This document shows positions 1-8,383 of a stretch of 64,000 nt of DNA, one piece after another. This stretch comes from Geovibrio ferrireducens. GTDB taxonomy: Bacteria; Chrysiogenota; Deferribacteres; Deferribacterales; Geovibrionaceae. The DNA lies in contig NZ_JAJAPB010000004.1 of the NCBI RefSeq assembly GCF_026226615.1, positions 237,367-301,366 on the forward strand, in the 5' to 3' direction. The translations under genes were made by a program, and so were the position numbers. The notes under the pieces were generated by a model. It saw only the letters and a program-made list of their open reading frames with translations. It had not been told where the DNA came from and did not search any database. Numbering within the stretch: the stretch's first letter is position 1; each line of letters begins with the position of its first letter.

Positions 1-2
1 TC

Positions 3-28
3 AGGGAAACTTTGTACAAAGTTTCCCT
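3..28. repeat. 26-bp perfect palindrome, interspersed repeat type P, copy 1
   Basis: The arms AGGGAAACTTTGT and ACAAAGTTTCCCT form an uninterrupted palindrome, followed by CCCTTCAAAAACT. A related copy lies at 21566-21612 (GGGGAA arms, then CCTTCAAAA). There is no T-run directly after it on either side, so it is not an obvious terminator. I infer an interspersed palindromic repeat just downstream of the nadE operon. Confidence 0.7.
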
Positions 29-53
29 AATACCCTTCAAAAACTCACCGGTC

Positions 54-74
54 AAAAAACGAAATTCGGTTTTT
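54..74 (-). terminator. possible weak terminator after nadE
   Basis: Read on the minus strand, an A-rich arm, a short TTCG-type turn and a T-rich arm form an imperfect hairpin ending in six T residues, 35-55 nt past the nadE stop. The stem is mostly A-T with one bulge, so intrinsic termination would be weak. Confidence 0.35.
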
Positions 75-108
75 CAGGAAGAGCAAAGGGTTTCTCTGTT
101 TATATTTC

Positions 109-921
109 TCAGTAGCCCCAGTCACGGCTGTAGCGGAAGTCACGGCCGATCGTTCTCTGGCTCACTTTCGCTATGACGGGAATCTTGCGCTTGAATTGGT
201 ATCTCATTATCCTTTCTGAGATTTTCTGCACAAATTCCTCATCGAAGCCCATTTTGATCAACTCCGCTTTTCTGCGCCTGTTGTCTATCATTTCGTAAAG
301 GAGCCTGTCCACATCCTTATATGTGAAGCCCAGCTCCCCTTCATCGGTCTGATCCGGCCAGAGGTCTGCGGTGGGCTGTTTCTTTATAACCTTATCGGGA
401 ATCCCCAGATATTCGGAAAGTTCCCATACCTGCGTCTTGTAGAGATCCCCTATGGGGTTAATGGCGCTGGCCAGATCTCCGTACCATGTGCCGTAGCCGA
501 GGAGAAGCTCCGTCTTGTTGCTTGTTCCGAGAACTATTCCGTCGTGCTTTGCAGAACGGTCAAATATAGTGACCATGCGCATGCGGGCGAGAACGTTTCC
601 TATACGGAGCTTGCTCATATCCTTATCACTCTCAATGAAGGGTTCCGCAAAAGGGGTTATGTCGGCTATTTCAAGGTTAATACCAAGAGCGCCCGCCACC
701 AGTTCCGCGTCCGCCATGCTCTCCTTGCTGGAAAGCTTGTATGGAAGCCCGACACCAAATACCCTGTCCTTCCCCAGAGCCTCAACAGCAATGGCAGCGG
801 AAAGGGCTGAATCTATACCGCCGGAGAGTCCGAGGACAACATTCCGGAGACCGATTTTCTCTGTTTCCTCTTTTACGAATGTGGTTAATATCTGCTTTGT
901 GAGTTTAAGATCAAGCTTCAT
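109..921 (-). CDS. nadE: NAD(+) synthetase, synthetase domain only
   Basis: This 270-residue protein amidates nicotinate adenine dinucleotide to NAD using ATP, the last step of NAD synthesis. The ATP-pyrophosphatase P-loop SGGIDS is at residues 33-38. The family motif GTSNKTELLLGYGTWYGD is mid-protein and LWPDQTDE follows in the C-terminal half. The protein has only the synthetase domain; the glutamine amidase found fused at the N-terminus of long NadE proteins is here a separate gene directly upstream, overlapping by 4 bp. Stop-start overlap and shared strand imply translational coupling and a two-subunit glutamine-dependent enzyme, although a free synthetase can also use ammonia. It is the last gene of the ychF-nadE run. 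Confidence 0.93.
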   Translation of the reverse strand: MKLDLKLTKQILTTFVKEETEKIGLRNVVLGLSGGIDSALSAAIAVEALGKDRVFGVGLPYKLSSKESMADAELVAGALGINLEIADITPFAEPFIESDKDMSKLRIGNVLARMRMVTIFDRSAKHDGIVLGTSNKTELLLGYGTWYGDLASAINPIGDLYKTQVWELSEYLGIPDKVIKKQPTADLWPDQTDEGELGFTYKDVDRLLYEMIDNRRRKAELIKMGFDEEFVQKISERIMRYQFKRKIPVIAKVSQRTIGRDFRYSRDWGY

Positions 922-1748
922 TTTCCGTCCCCTTTGAGATAGTCAAGGAGTATGTGAGATTTTTCGTCACGGAAGAAGGGGGAGTGTATTCTGGCGAGGC
1001 GTATATCTTCCTGTTCAAGCTCCACTATTCCCATGGTTTCCTCAAACTGCGGGAGTCTGGCTTTTCTGGAACCGAGAGCCGAATAAGCCTCCGAACCGCC
1101 CCAGAATGCCACGCCGTCCTCAACACCGACACGGTTGACATACACAAGATTAACGGTGAGCAGGCTGGCGGTATATTTGTTTGATGTCTGCCATATTGAG
1201 GCGGCTTCCAGCCCATCGCCCACAACTCCTCTTGCCGGGCTGTTGGAGGGAATGAAGATTGTCTGCACTCCCATGCGGCTCAGGATATAGATGGAGCTTG
1301 TATGGAGCGCATCCTCGCAGATGAGGATTCCGCACTTGCCGAGTGCGGTGTCAAACACGGAGAACTGTTTGCCGGCGGCGAAGTATCTCGCCTCCTCAAA
1401 CATGGTGTAATCGGGCAGGTAGACCTTTTTATGGAGGTGAACCAGCCTGCCCTTTTCGGCATATGCGCTTACATTATAAAAAAGATTGTCCTCACCTTCG
1501 TAAACGAAGCCGAAGACAATTGATATGTCTTTGGAAAGGGATATTATTTTTTTTATCACCCTGTCGTCTGTCTTCATGGCTACATCACTGACATAGTCCA
1601 GCAGATAATACCCCGTGAGCGAAAGCTCAGGAAACACAATGCAATCGCATTTTTCCGAAACGGCCTTTTCTATATACTCCTCATGGAGCTTAAGGTTCTT
1701 GGCCGTGTCGCCCAGAAAGGGCTTTATCTGCGCCAGACAGATCCGCAT
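918..1748 (-). CDS. carbon-nitrogen hydrolase, probable glutaminase subunit of NAD synthetase
   Basis: Nitrilase-superfamily amidase of 276 residues with the full Glu-Lys-Cys triad visible: E41 (in VFPELSLTGYY), K108 (HKKVYLPD) and C144 (GILICEDALH). Family knowledge: this fold supplies ammonia from glutamine in glutamine-dependent NadE. Its gene begins on the base after the moaC stop and overlaps nadE by 4 bp, so I infer that it works as the detached glutaminase of the NAD synthetase. Alternatives are a stand-alone omega-amidase or other amidase, but the overlap with nadE argues against that. Confidence 0.85.
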   Translation of the reverse strand: MRICLAQIKPFLGDTAKNLKLHEEYIEKAVSEKCDCIVFPELSLTGYYLLDYVSDVAMKTDDRVIKKIISLSKDISIVFGFVYEGEDNLFYNVSAYAEKGRLVHLHKKVYLPDYTMFEEARYFAAGKQFSVFDTALGKCGILICEDALHTSSIYILSRMGVQTIFIPSNSPARGVVGDGLEAASIWQTSNKYTASLLTVNLVYVNRVGVEDGVAFWGGSEAYSALGSRKARLPQFEETMGIVELEQEDIRLARIHSPFFRDEKSHILLDYLKGDGK

Positions 1749-2228
1749 TTATTCACCGTCCCTCACGAAAGTACCGCTTTTTCCGCCGGATTTTTTCATA
1801 AGGCGCACATCGCTTATAACCATGCCTTTATCCACTGCCTTACACATATCATAGATAGTGAGTGCGGCAACGGAAACGCCTGTGAGGGCTTCCATCTCTA
1901 TGCCCGTCTTTCCGGTGAGCTTAGCGGTAACTTCTATTTCTATTTCACTCTTTTCGGTATCGGGATAGAAATAAACATCAACTGCCGTTACATTAAGCGG
2001 ATGGCACATGGGGATCAGATCACCTGTTTTTTTCACAGCCATTATTCCCGCCACGCGGGCAACCTCAAAAACATTACCCTTTTCCATTCTGCTTTCCAGA
2101 ACAAGTTTAAGGGTTTCGGGCTTCATGATTATGCGCCCTTTTGCAGTTGCTTCTCTCACAGTGTCCGTCTTGGCGGTAACGTCCACCATGCGGCTTCTTC
2201 CTTCCTCGTCAAAATGGGTAAAAGACAT
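1749..2228 (-). CDS. moaC: cyclic pyranopterin monophosphate synthase
   Basis: MoaC (159 residues) converts the cyclised GTP product of MoaA into cyclic pyranopterin monophosphate in molybdenum cofactor synthesis. Family hallmarks seen: MVDVTAKTDTVREA near the N-terminus, the MCHPL motif in the middle (GDLIPMCHPLNVT), EMEALTGVSVAALTIYDMCKA, and a C-terminal GGKSG segment. The start is ATG, with AGAGG about 10 nt upstream. It sits between the SH3-domain gene and the amidase with almost no spacing. No other molybdopterin gene is in the window. Full length for the family. Confidence 0.95.
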   Translation of the reverse strand: MSFTHFDEEGRSRMVDVTAKTDTVREATAKGRIIMKPETLKLVLESRMEKGNVFEVARVAGIMAVKKTGDLIPMCHPLNVTAVDVYFYPDTEKSEIEIEVTAKLTGKTGIEMEALTGVSVAALTIYDMCKAVDKGMVISDVRLMKKSGGKSGTFVRDGE

Positions 2229-2241
2229 TGTATTTATACCT

Positions 2242-3033
2242 CTAATGGGGATATTGCTTAAAAAATTCGTCCACAGGTCTGCTGGACACTATATAGTCCC
2301 ATATTCTGCCGCTTCCGCTGCGGATGTCATGCAGGTCGGTTTCAGTTCTTTCGACTGTATACTCCGCACTGTCCTTATAGTCCACAACTTTGCCGTTCTC
2401 AAACACGGGGACACGGAAAACAATTTTGTATGAATCGGCATCGTAAAGCAGCATCTTCATCATAACAATCTCGATGAATTTTGCCATAGTCTCGCTTAAA
2501 GGGTTTTCTCTCATGGAGGGGACAGGTTTTCCGGTTCCGTCCACCGCACAGTAAAGCACGTTAACTATGGCTGTGCCGTCTTTTTTTCTTCCTTCTAGAA
2601 TTTTAAGGTTGGGAACTATGTTCTGCCTTCTGGAAAAGATCGATTCCCTGATCATCTGATTAAACTGGCTGGCCATGTTCATGATGTCAATCATGAATTT
2701 CTTCTCTATATCGCTTTTGGTGATATGCTCATCCTTAAGCTCATAGCGGAACTCCACCAGTTCGGAGCGGACATAGGCTTCCCTGCGGTTATAGAGGCGC
2801 ACCTTGTACCAGTTCCCTTTTTTGGAAAGCACAATTATTTTGCTCCCTTTGGGAAGTTTGGTAATGACCGGGCTGTTGGTATCCGGCCTTTCACGAGCCA
2901 TGACTCCTTCACCGGCGATGTGCCCCAGCGCTTCGAGGATTCCCTCGCGTTCGCCTATGTGCACCGGCTCAGCCGCATAAAGTCCGGCTGAGAAAAGCGT
3001 CAGAAGAAGAGTCAGGGCGAAAGCCCTAAACAT
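2242..3033 (-). CDS. exported SH3-domain protein of unknown function
   Basis: I chose the ATG that overlaps the 3' end of ychF by 8 bp, giving 263 residues that begin with a hydrophobic signal segment (MFRAFALTLLLTLFSAGLYA). After it comes a bacterial SH3 domain (about residues 35-95: GVMARERPDTNSPVITKLPKGSKIIVLSKKG is the typical pattern, ending NWYKVRLYN) that usually binds peptidoglycan or peptides. The C-terminal 160 residues match no domain I recognise; they look globular, rich in Met and charged residues. Predicted periplasmic. A longer frame starting 36 bases upstream would run further into ychF and would put charged residues before the signal, so I rejected it. Confidence 0.75.
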   Translation of the reverse strand: MFRAFALTLLLTLFSAGLYAAEPVHIGEREGILEALGHIAGEGVMARERPDTNSPVITKLPKGSKIIVLSKKGNWYKVRLYNRREAYVRSELVEFRYELKDEHITKSDIEKKFMIDIMNMASQFNQMIRESIFSRRQNIVPNLKILEGRKKDGTAIVNVLYCAVDGTGKPVPSMRENPLSETMAKFIEIVMMKMLLYDADSYKIVFRVPVFENGKVVDYKDSAEYTVERTETDLHDIRSGSGRIWDYIVSSRPVDEFFKQYPH

Positions 3034-4120
3034 TAAACCTGAAATAGATGATGTCGCCGTCCTGAACAATATACTCCTTTCCTTCCAGCCTCATTTTACC
3101 GAGTTCCTTGGCCTTTGCCATGGAGCCTGCGGTTTCAAAGTCGCTGAATGAGGTAACTTCCGCACGGATGAATCCACGCTCTATATCAGAGTGGATTTTC
3201 CCCGCCGCCTTCTGCGCGGTGGTTCCTCCGGTTACTGTCCACGCGCGGACTTCCTTTTCGCCCGCGGTAAAAAAGGTTATGAGATCAAGCAGTTTGTACC
3301 CCTGCGCTATCATAGACTGCAACCCTGAACGGTCAAGCCCCATGCTGGCAAGAAACTCCTTGGCTTCTTCCTCGTCAAGTTCCGCTATCTCGGATTCGAT
3401 AGCGCCGCATATTTTAACAACAACGGCATTCTCCTTCGCCGCTATCTCACGTACTTTTCTCACATGCTCATTATCTTCCGCCAGAACCGCCTCATCAACA
3501 TTGGCAACATACATTACCGGCTTTGAGGTAATGAGAGGGTATTCTTTAAGGGATTCGGTAAGCTCCTCAAACCCATCTATGCTTCTGATCATTCTGCCTT
3601 TCTGGATTTCAGCAAGGAGCATTTCAAGCTGTTCGGCGCGTCTTTTAGTTTCCTTGTCGCCGCCTTTGGCAGCTTTTTTATTTCTGTCCACCGCGCGTTC
3701 AACAAGCTCCATATCGCTGAGAAGAAGCTCGGTGTTGATTATCTCAATATCGCGCACAGGATCAACGCCGCCTTCCACATGCACAACATTAGGATCGTCA
3801 AAACAGCGCACAACATGCGCCACCGCATCCACCTGACGGATATGCGTGAGGAATTTGTTGCCGAGGCCTTCGCCCTGACTTGCGCCTTTCACAAGGCCTG
3901 CTATATCTATAAACTCGATAGTGGTAGCCACTGTTGACTGCGGCTTTATTTTTTCCACAAGAAAATCCATTCTTTCATCAGGAACCGGAACTATGCCCCT
4001 GTTGGGGTCTATGGTGCAGAAAGGGTAGTTTGCGCTTTCCGCTCCGGCTTTAGTAAGTGCGTTGAATATAGTGGACTTGCCGACATTGGGCAGGCCGACT
4101 ATTCCGCAGTTGAAACCCAT
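3026..4120 (-). CDS. ychF: redox/ribosome-associated P-loop ATPase YchF
   Basis: A 364-residue Obg-family TRAFAC P-loop protein. G1 is GLPNVGKST near the N-terminus and the switch region reads DIAGLVKGASQGEGLGN. In place of the NKxD guanine motif it has NVDE, consistent with the ATP preference known for YchF. A TGS domain occupies the last 85 residues (ITFFTAGEKEVRAWTV, ending YFRFNV). It starts the minus-strand run ychF, SH3 protein, moaC, amidase, nadE. In Escherichia coli, ychF lies next to pth; here the pyrophosphatase gene and a repeat block separate them. Confidence 0.96.
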   Translation of the reverse strand: MGFNCGIVGLPNVGKSTIFNALTKAGAESANYPFCTIDPNRGIVPVPDERMDFLVEKIKPQSTVATTIEFIDIAGLVKGASQGEGLGNKFLTHIRQVDAVAHVVRCFDDPNVVHVEGGVDPVRDIEIINTELLLSDMELVERAVDRNKKAAKGGDKETKRRAEQLEMLLAEIQKGRMIRSIDGFEELTESLKEYPLITSKPVMYVANVDEAVLAEDNEHVRKVREIAAKENAVVVKICGAIESEIAELDEEEAKEFLASMGLDRSGLQSMIAQGYKLLDLITFFTAGEKEVRAWTVTGGTTAQKAAGKIHSDIERGFIRAEVTSFSDFETAGSMAKAKELGKMRLEGKEYIVQDGDIIYFRFNV

Positions 4121-4217
4121 AATAACCTCATATTGTCTGCTTGCTTAAAGAACAATTATATTGCTACAAGTTTGAAAAAAAAGCAAAGAAGAGTTTAGTT
4201 TTCGGCATACGCCTTAT

Positions 4218-4247
4218 AAAAAAAGGGCAGGCCTTTTCAGCCTGCCC
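4218..4247 (-). terminator. Rho-independent terminator of hppA
   Basis: On the minus strand, GGGCAGGC and GCCTGCCC form an 8-bp GC-rich stem with a 7-nt loop, followed at once by seven T residues. It lies 29 nt past the hppA stop. Confidence 0.92.
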
Positions 4248-4275
4248 CTCGTTACCGTAATATTCTGTCAGCTTA

Positions 4276-6312
4276 TCAGCCCAGAAGAAGGGGGGCGATG
4301 ATAAGTGAAACAATGCTCATAAGTTTTACAAGGATGTTCATAGCAGGGCCGCTTGTATCTTTAAAGGGGTCGCCCACTGTATCACCCACAACCGCGGCTT
4401 TGTGCTGGTCAGAGCCTTTCCCCGCGCTGTCCCACTCGCCTTTTTCGATTGCTTTTTTAGCGTTGTCCCATGCGCCGCCGGCATTAGACATAAGCAGAGC
4501 GAGAAGAACGCCTGTAACCGTAGCGCCTGCGAGCATACCGCCGAGAGCCTCTTTACCGAGAAGGAAGCCCACAACAACGGGTGCAAGAACCGCAACAACA
4601 CCGGGGAGAATCATCTCTTTAAGTGCGGCAGCAGTTGATATGTCAACGCATGTTTTGGGGTCCGGCTTAACGCCTTCTTTTCCTTCAAGCAGACCGGGGA
4701 TTTCCCTGAACTGACGGCGGATTTCATCAACCATCTGTCCTGCGGCCTTACCAACTGAAGTCATTGTCATAGCCGCAACGAGGAAAGGCAGGAAGCCGCC
4801 CACGAAAAGACCTATAACAACTATGGGTTTTGTTATGTCTATGCTGGTGATTCCGGCGCTGCTGGCATATGCGGCGAAAAGCGCAAGTGCGGTGAGAGCG
4901 GCGGAGCCTATAGCGAAGCCTTTACCGACGGCAGCGGTAGTGTTGCCGATCGCATCAAGGCTGTCAGTGATTTTTCTTACTTCGGGTCCGAGTTCAGCCA
5001 TTTCGGAGATACCGCCCGCGTTGTCCGCGATGGGGCCGTATGCATCAACTGTCATAGTAACGCCCACTGTGGCAAGCATGCCCACTGCGGCGATACCTAT
5101 TCCGTAAAGACCTGCTGAGGCGTTTGCAACGAAGATGGCAACGCAGATGAGGATTACGGGAATAACAACTGATTCAAGACCTACGGCGAAACCGTGGATA
5201 ATGTTTGTTGCGGAGCCGGTTTCAGAAGCGTGAACGATTCTTTTAACAGGGCCTGCCGCTGTGTAGTACTCTGTAACAAGACCGATTGCGATACCTGCAA
5301 GCGTACCGGAAAGAAGAGCCCAGAACACGCCCGCTTTGATTCCGTACATAGCGATTACGAAGTAAGCGGCTATAAGGAAAAGACCTGCGCCGATGAATGT
5401 GGAATATCTGAGCGCAGATGCGGGGGGAGTGTTTTTAAGGAGCTTCATGGAGAAAACGCCCACAAGGGAAGCTATGAGGCCGATTACCGCAAGACCTATG
5501 GGGAGTGACATCATGTTTATTTTGAAGAGGTCTGAAGCAACGTCTGTCTGGCTGATAAGATTTATAAGCTCAGGAGAGGCTGTTGCGGCGATTGCGATTG
5601 TTGCAATTATAGACCCTACATAGGACTCGAAAATATCCGCGCCCATACCTGCGATGTCGCCCACGTTGTCGCCCACGTTATCAGCGATAACGCCGGGGTT
5701 CCTGTGGTCATCCTCAGGGATGTTTGCTTCAACTTTACCAACAAGGTCAGCACCCACGTCCGCAGCTTTGGTGTATATACCGCCGCCCACACGTGCGAAA
5801 AGAGCGATTGAAGAAGCGCCCATTGCAAAACCATTGATGTATTTTGATGTTTCGGGGTCGCCGAAAATCATGAACAGAATACCCACGCCTATGAGACCAA
5901 GGCTCGCAACTGAAAGTCCCATAACAGCACCGCCGTTGTATGAAACGGAGAGTGCAGCAGCCATTCCGCCGCTTCTTGCGGCTTCACTTGTTCTGACGTT
6001 GGCGCGTGTTGCGGATTTCATTCCGAAGAAGCCCGCTGCCACAGAGCAGAGCGCTCCGGCAAGGAAAGCAACTGCGGTGTAGATTCCGAGGCTGGAAGAG
6101 AACAGCATAAGTATAAAAACTATTGCGACAAAGAAAGAAAGAACTTTGTATTCTCTGCCAAGAAACGCCATGGCTCCATCATGGATCATGTCTGAAATTT
6201 CTTTCATTTTCTCATTGCCGGCGGATTTGCTCTTAACAGAGCTGTAAATCACATACGCAACAATAAGACCCACCACACCCAAAACCGGTGCGAGGTACAT
6301 CATCATTGACAT
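4276..6312 (-). CDS. hppA: membrane-bound ion-translocating pyrophosphatase, K+-dependent type
   Basis: A 678-residue, highly hydrophobic protein with about 16 membrane segments. It hydrolyses cytosolic pyrophosphate and pumps H+ or Na+ outward. The substrate site is visible as [18 protein letters not shown] followed by [17 protein letters not shown]. The diagnostic segment reads [10 protein letters not shown]: alanine rather than lysine after GNTTA, and the nearby glycine, mark the K+-dependent subclass in the established scheme. Whether it pumps H+ or Na+ cannot be settled by eye. The gene is monocistronic: a strong AAGGAGG ribosome site and a repeat-filled leader upstream, its own terminator downstream. 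It splits the widely conserved pth-ychF neighbourhood. Confidence 0.95.
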   Translation of the reverse strand: MSMMMYLAPVLGVVGLIVAYVIYSSVKSKSAGNEKMKEISDMIHDGAMAFLGREYKVLSFFVAIVFILMLFSSSLGIYTAVAFLAGALCSVAAGFFGMKSATRANVRTSEAARSGGMAAALSVSYNGGAVMGLSVASLGLIGVGILFMIFGDPETSKYINGFAMGASSIALFARVGGGIYTKAADVGADLVGKVEANIPEDDHRNPGVIADNVGDNVGDIAGMGADIFESYVGSIIATIAIAATASPELINLISQTDVASDLFKINMMSLPIGLAVIGLIASLVGVFSMKLLKNTPPASALRYSTFIGAGLFLIAAYFVIAMYGIKAGVFWALLSGTLAGIAIGLVTEYYTAAGPVKRIVHASETGSATNIIHGFAVGLESVVIPVILICVAIFVANASAGLYGIGIAAVGMLATVGVTMTVDAYGPIADNAGGISEMAELGPEVRKITDSLDAIGNTTAAVGKGFAIGSAALTALALFAAYASSAGITSIDITKPIVVIGLFVGGFLPFLVAAMTMTSVGKAAGQMVDEIRRQFREIPGLLEGKEGVKPDPKTCVDISTAAALKEMILPGVVAVLAPVVVGFLLGKEALGGMLAGATVTGVLLALLMSNAGGAWDNAKKAIEKGEWDSAGKGSDQHKAAVVGDTVGDPFKDTSGPAMNILVKLMSIVSLIIAPLLLG

Positions 6313-6394
6313 TTGGTCCTCCTTATTAATTAAATATGTTTCGGCATGAGCCGATTAACGGCTGTCACCGTTTAACTTCCGATACGCTTTATCA

Positions 6395-6491
6395 GTGTAT
6401 AAATCCGCACATCCTGTCGGATTTATACACACGCTCGCGCCGTGATAAACACGGCTTCGCTTCGCACGGCGCAACTCCCTCCGTGGAGTTG
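6395..6491 (-). repeat. R-element copy R1 (complete compact form)
   Basis: Read on the minus strand the order is hairpin A, block, hairpin B, block, hairpin C. Hairpin A is CAACTCC/GGAGTTG with loop ACGGAG (6472-6491). The block is GCGCCGTGCGAAGCGAA. Hairpin B is GCCGTG/CACGGC with a 5-nt loop (6439-6455). The second block is CGCGAGCGTGT. Hairpin C has a perfect 13-bp stem GTGTATAAATCCG/CGGATTTATACAC (6395-6430) around ACA-GGA-TGT plus one unpaired G. It lies in the leader region upstream of hppA. Confidence 0.88.
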
Positions 6492-6593
6492 GGGTTACGT
6501 CACATGCTCCTCAATGATTAAATATATTTAGCAGGAGGATAAGTTAATGTATTCTCCCTGTTCAAAACCTGCATCGTTTTCTCAGTTCGGTGC

Positions 6594-6750
6594 ACGGTAC
6601 ATCCTGTCCGTTCATGATAGTTCGCAGAAACCTACTTCCTGTAGTTTCTGCTCACTCGCAGCCTGCGAAGCAAAGCTTCTTGCTGCTCTCGCTCGTTTGC
6701 GCTCCTCGCATTCGCTCCGGTGCGCACTCCGCGGGTACATCCATGTACCT
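6594..6750 (-). repeat. R-element copy R2 (long form)
   Basis: Minus-oriented. Hairpin A is GGTAC/GTACC with loop ATGGAT (6734-6749). A long middle section aligns with copy R4 (shared blocks GCGCAAACG, CAGCAA, GCAGGCTGCG). Hairpin C has stem GCAGAAAC/GTTTCTGC (6624-6651) with core ACAGGAAGT, one base off the usual core. It is followed by GAACTATCATGA and a second short ACAGGATGT hairpin (6594-6611). Confidence 0.8.
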
Positions 6751-6798
6751 TAATCATGACAGTTCGCAAAACCAAGTTCGGCTTCGCAAGGCGCAGCT
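6751..6798 (-). repeat. R-element fragment R3
   Basis: Minus-oriented truncated copy. The trailing motif GAACTGTCATGATTA and the block GCGCCTTGCGAAGCCGAA are recognisable, but the full GGA-loop hairpins are missing. It abuts R2 head-to-tail. Confidence 0.6.
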
Positions 6799-6832
6799 CC
6801 CTCCTTTCTTAAAGGAGGGCGGGGGAGGATTT
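6799..6832 (-). repeat. CCCTCCTTT hairpin repeat, copy 1
   Basis: CCCTCCTTT and AAAGGAGGG form a 9-bp hairpin with a 3-nt loop, next to a CCTCCCCCGCC block. The same unit, on the other strand, is at 50304-50338. It lies just past the pth stop codon; no T-run follows, so repeat rather than terminator is the better label. Confidence 0.65.
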
Positions 6833-6840
6833 GAAGCAGG

Positions 6841-7440
6841 CTAAACCTGCTGAGTCTTATCCTGTCCTTCTTCCCCGTCGAAAACCGATTTGTTGTTATA
6901 TGAATTCATGGCTGATTTCAGCCCGTTTCTCACGAGTGCTTCCGCTGCGTCCGTGCCCAGTTCAATAAACTTATCCAGCTCGGCATCGCTCTCAAACTTT
7001 CCGAGAACATGCCCCACGGTTTCGCCGCGTCTGCTTTTGCCTATTCCCATTTTCAGCCTGACGAACTTATCAGTGCCTATGAGCTCGATAATAGACTTTA
7101 TCCCGTTGTGGCCGCCGCTTGAGCCGTCCTTACGGAATTTTATGCGCCCGAACTCCATATCAAGATCGTCCTGAATGACAATGAGGCTTTCGGCTTCGAT
7201 CTTATAAAAACTCATAAACGGTGCAACGGACTGGCCGCTGAGGTTCATGTATGTCATGGGTTTGAGGATGAAGTGTTTTTCATCCGTGCGAAACTCGCCC
7301 CAAAGCCCCTTGAATCCATCCTTAAAGCCTGTTCCGAAACGTTCGGCGAGTCTGTCAGCCACCATAAAGCCCAGATTATGTCTGGTTTTGGCGTACTGGC
7401 TCCCCGGATTGCCGAGACCTACTATAAGCAGATTACTCAT
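6841..7440 (-). CDS. pth: peptidyl-tRNA hydrolase
   Basis: Releases tRNA from peptidyl-tRNAs that drop off the ribosome. The 199-residue protein starts MSNLLIVGLGNPG, with the catalytic histidine in KTRHNLGFMVAD and the substrate segments KPMTYMNLSGQSV and DDLDMEFGRIKFRKDGSSGGHNG. I chose the ATG 8 bp inside the prs stop over a TTG four codons upstream because the family begins right at this methionine. It is the last gene of the long minus-strand run starting at rph, and it keeps the lolB-ispE-prs-pth order known from enteric bacteria. Confidence 0.95.
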   Translation of the reverse strand: MSNLLIVGLGNPGSQYAKTRHNLGFMVADRLAERFGTGFKDGFKGLWGEFRTDEKHFILKPMTYMNLSGQSVAPFMSFYKIEAESLIVIQDDLDMEFGRIKFRKDGSSGGHNGIKSIIELIGTDKFVRLKMGIGKSRRGETVGHVLGKFESDAELDKFIELGTDAAEALVRNGLKSAMNSYNNKSVFDGEEGQDKTQQV

Positions 7441-8383
7441 GCCCCATTTCAAACAGTGAGCTTATGCTCTCTTTATGCTGTATTCTGTTTATAGCTTTTG
7501 CAAAGATGCCTGCTACGCTGAGAACTGCTATTTTGGAGTTCTGTTTTTCCTTAACCAGTTCCACAGTGTCGGAGATAATCACCTTCTCCAGCACGCTGTT
7601 GGTTATCCTCTCCATGGCGGGGCCTGAGAGAACTCCGTGAGCAGCAGAAGCGATAACTGATTTTGCACCGTGCTTCATGACTGCGTTAGCGGCCTGAGTG
7701 AGCGTACCTGCCGTGTCTATCATGTCATCAATTATAATTACGTTTTTCCCTTCAACATTACCGATAACGTGCATAGCTTCCGCAGCGTTGGGAGCGCTTC
7801 TTCTTTTATCGATTATCGCAAGTGAGGTTCCGAGGAGCTTGGCGTATATTCTGGCTCTGGCCACGCCGCCCGCATCGGGGGAAACAACCACATAGTCCTC
7901 ACCTTTCATTCCGTTGTCTATCATATATTTGACTATAACAGGCGAGGAATAGAGGTTGTCCACGGGTATATCAAAAAAGCCCTGAATCTGCCCGGCGTGA
8001 AGGTTCATGGTCATTACTCTGTTTATGCCGGAAGTTTCGAGAAGGTTTGCTACGAGTTTTGCAGTGATAGGTACTCTGGGTTCTGATGTTCTGTCCTGAC
8101 GTGCATAGCCGAAATAAGGGATAACGGCTGTTATGGTTCCGGCTGAGGCTCTTTTAAGTGCATCAGTCATTATCATAAGTTCCATCAGGTGTTTATCAGT
8201 AGGGGCGCTGGTTGGTTGAACAACGAAAACGTCTCTTCCTCTTACGCTCTCATTAATTTTTACTCTTATCTCTCCGTCGCTGAAAGAGCCTACTGTGGCA
8301 TCCCCCAGTCTTACGCCGAGTTCCGTGGCTATGCCTTGCGCCAGTGTTCTGTTCGCATTGCCCGAAAACAGAAGAAAATTCAT
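7433..8383 (-). CDS. prs: ribose-phosphate pyrophosphokinase
   Basis: Makes phosphoribosyl pyrophosphate from ribose 5-phosphate and ATP, feeding nucleotide, NAD, His and Trp synthesis. The 316-residue protein shows FSGNANRTLAQ at the N-terminus, the flexible loop YARQDR, and the PRPP site VIIIDDMIDTAGTLTQAA. The ATG shares one base with the ispE stop and has AAGGAG 8 nt upstream; a TTG one codon earlier is less likely. Confidence 0.97.
   Translation of the reverse strand: MNFLLFSGNANRTLAQGIATELGVRLGDATVGSFSDGEIRVKINESVRGRDVFVVQPTSAPTDKHLMELMIMTDALKRASAGTITAVIPYFGYARQDRTSEPRVPITAKLVANLLETSGINRVMTMNLHAGQIQGFFDIPVDNLYSSPVIVKYMIDNGMKGEDYVVVSPDAGGVARARIYAKLLGTSLAIIDKRRSAPNAAEAMHVIGNVEGKNVIIIDDMIDTAGTLTQAANAVMKHGAKSVIASAAHGVLSGPAMERITNSVLEKVIISDTVELVKEKQNSKIAVLSVAGIFAKAINRIQHKESISSLFEMGHE

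Noticed and set aside
515..937. Long plus-strand frames opposite nadE and similar shadows opposite ychF, hppA, aroF, rpsA and others
   Set aside because: They lie antisense to well recognised genes, with codon patterns that mirror the real frame and no domains or ribosome sites.
4225..4247. hppA terminator stem as a further repeat copy
   Set aside because: It has the ordinary GC stem plus T-run and none of the conserved R-element blocks.
6336..6844. Several open frames of 60-85 codons across the gap between pth and hppA
   Set aside because: They run through R-elements and the CCCTCCTTT hairpin. The translations are low-complexity Ser/Cys/Arg strings with no ribosome sites, and the same DNA is found elsewhere in other frames.
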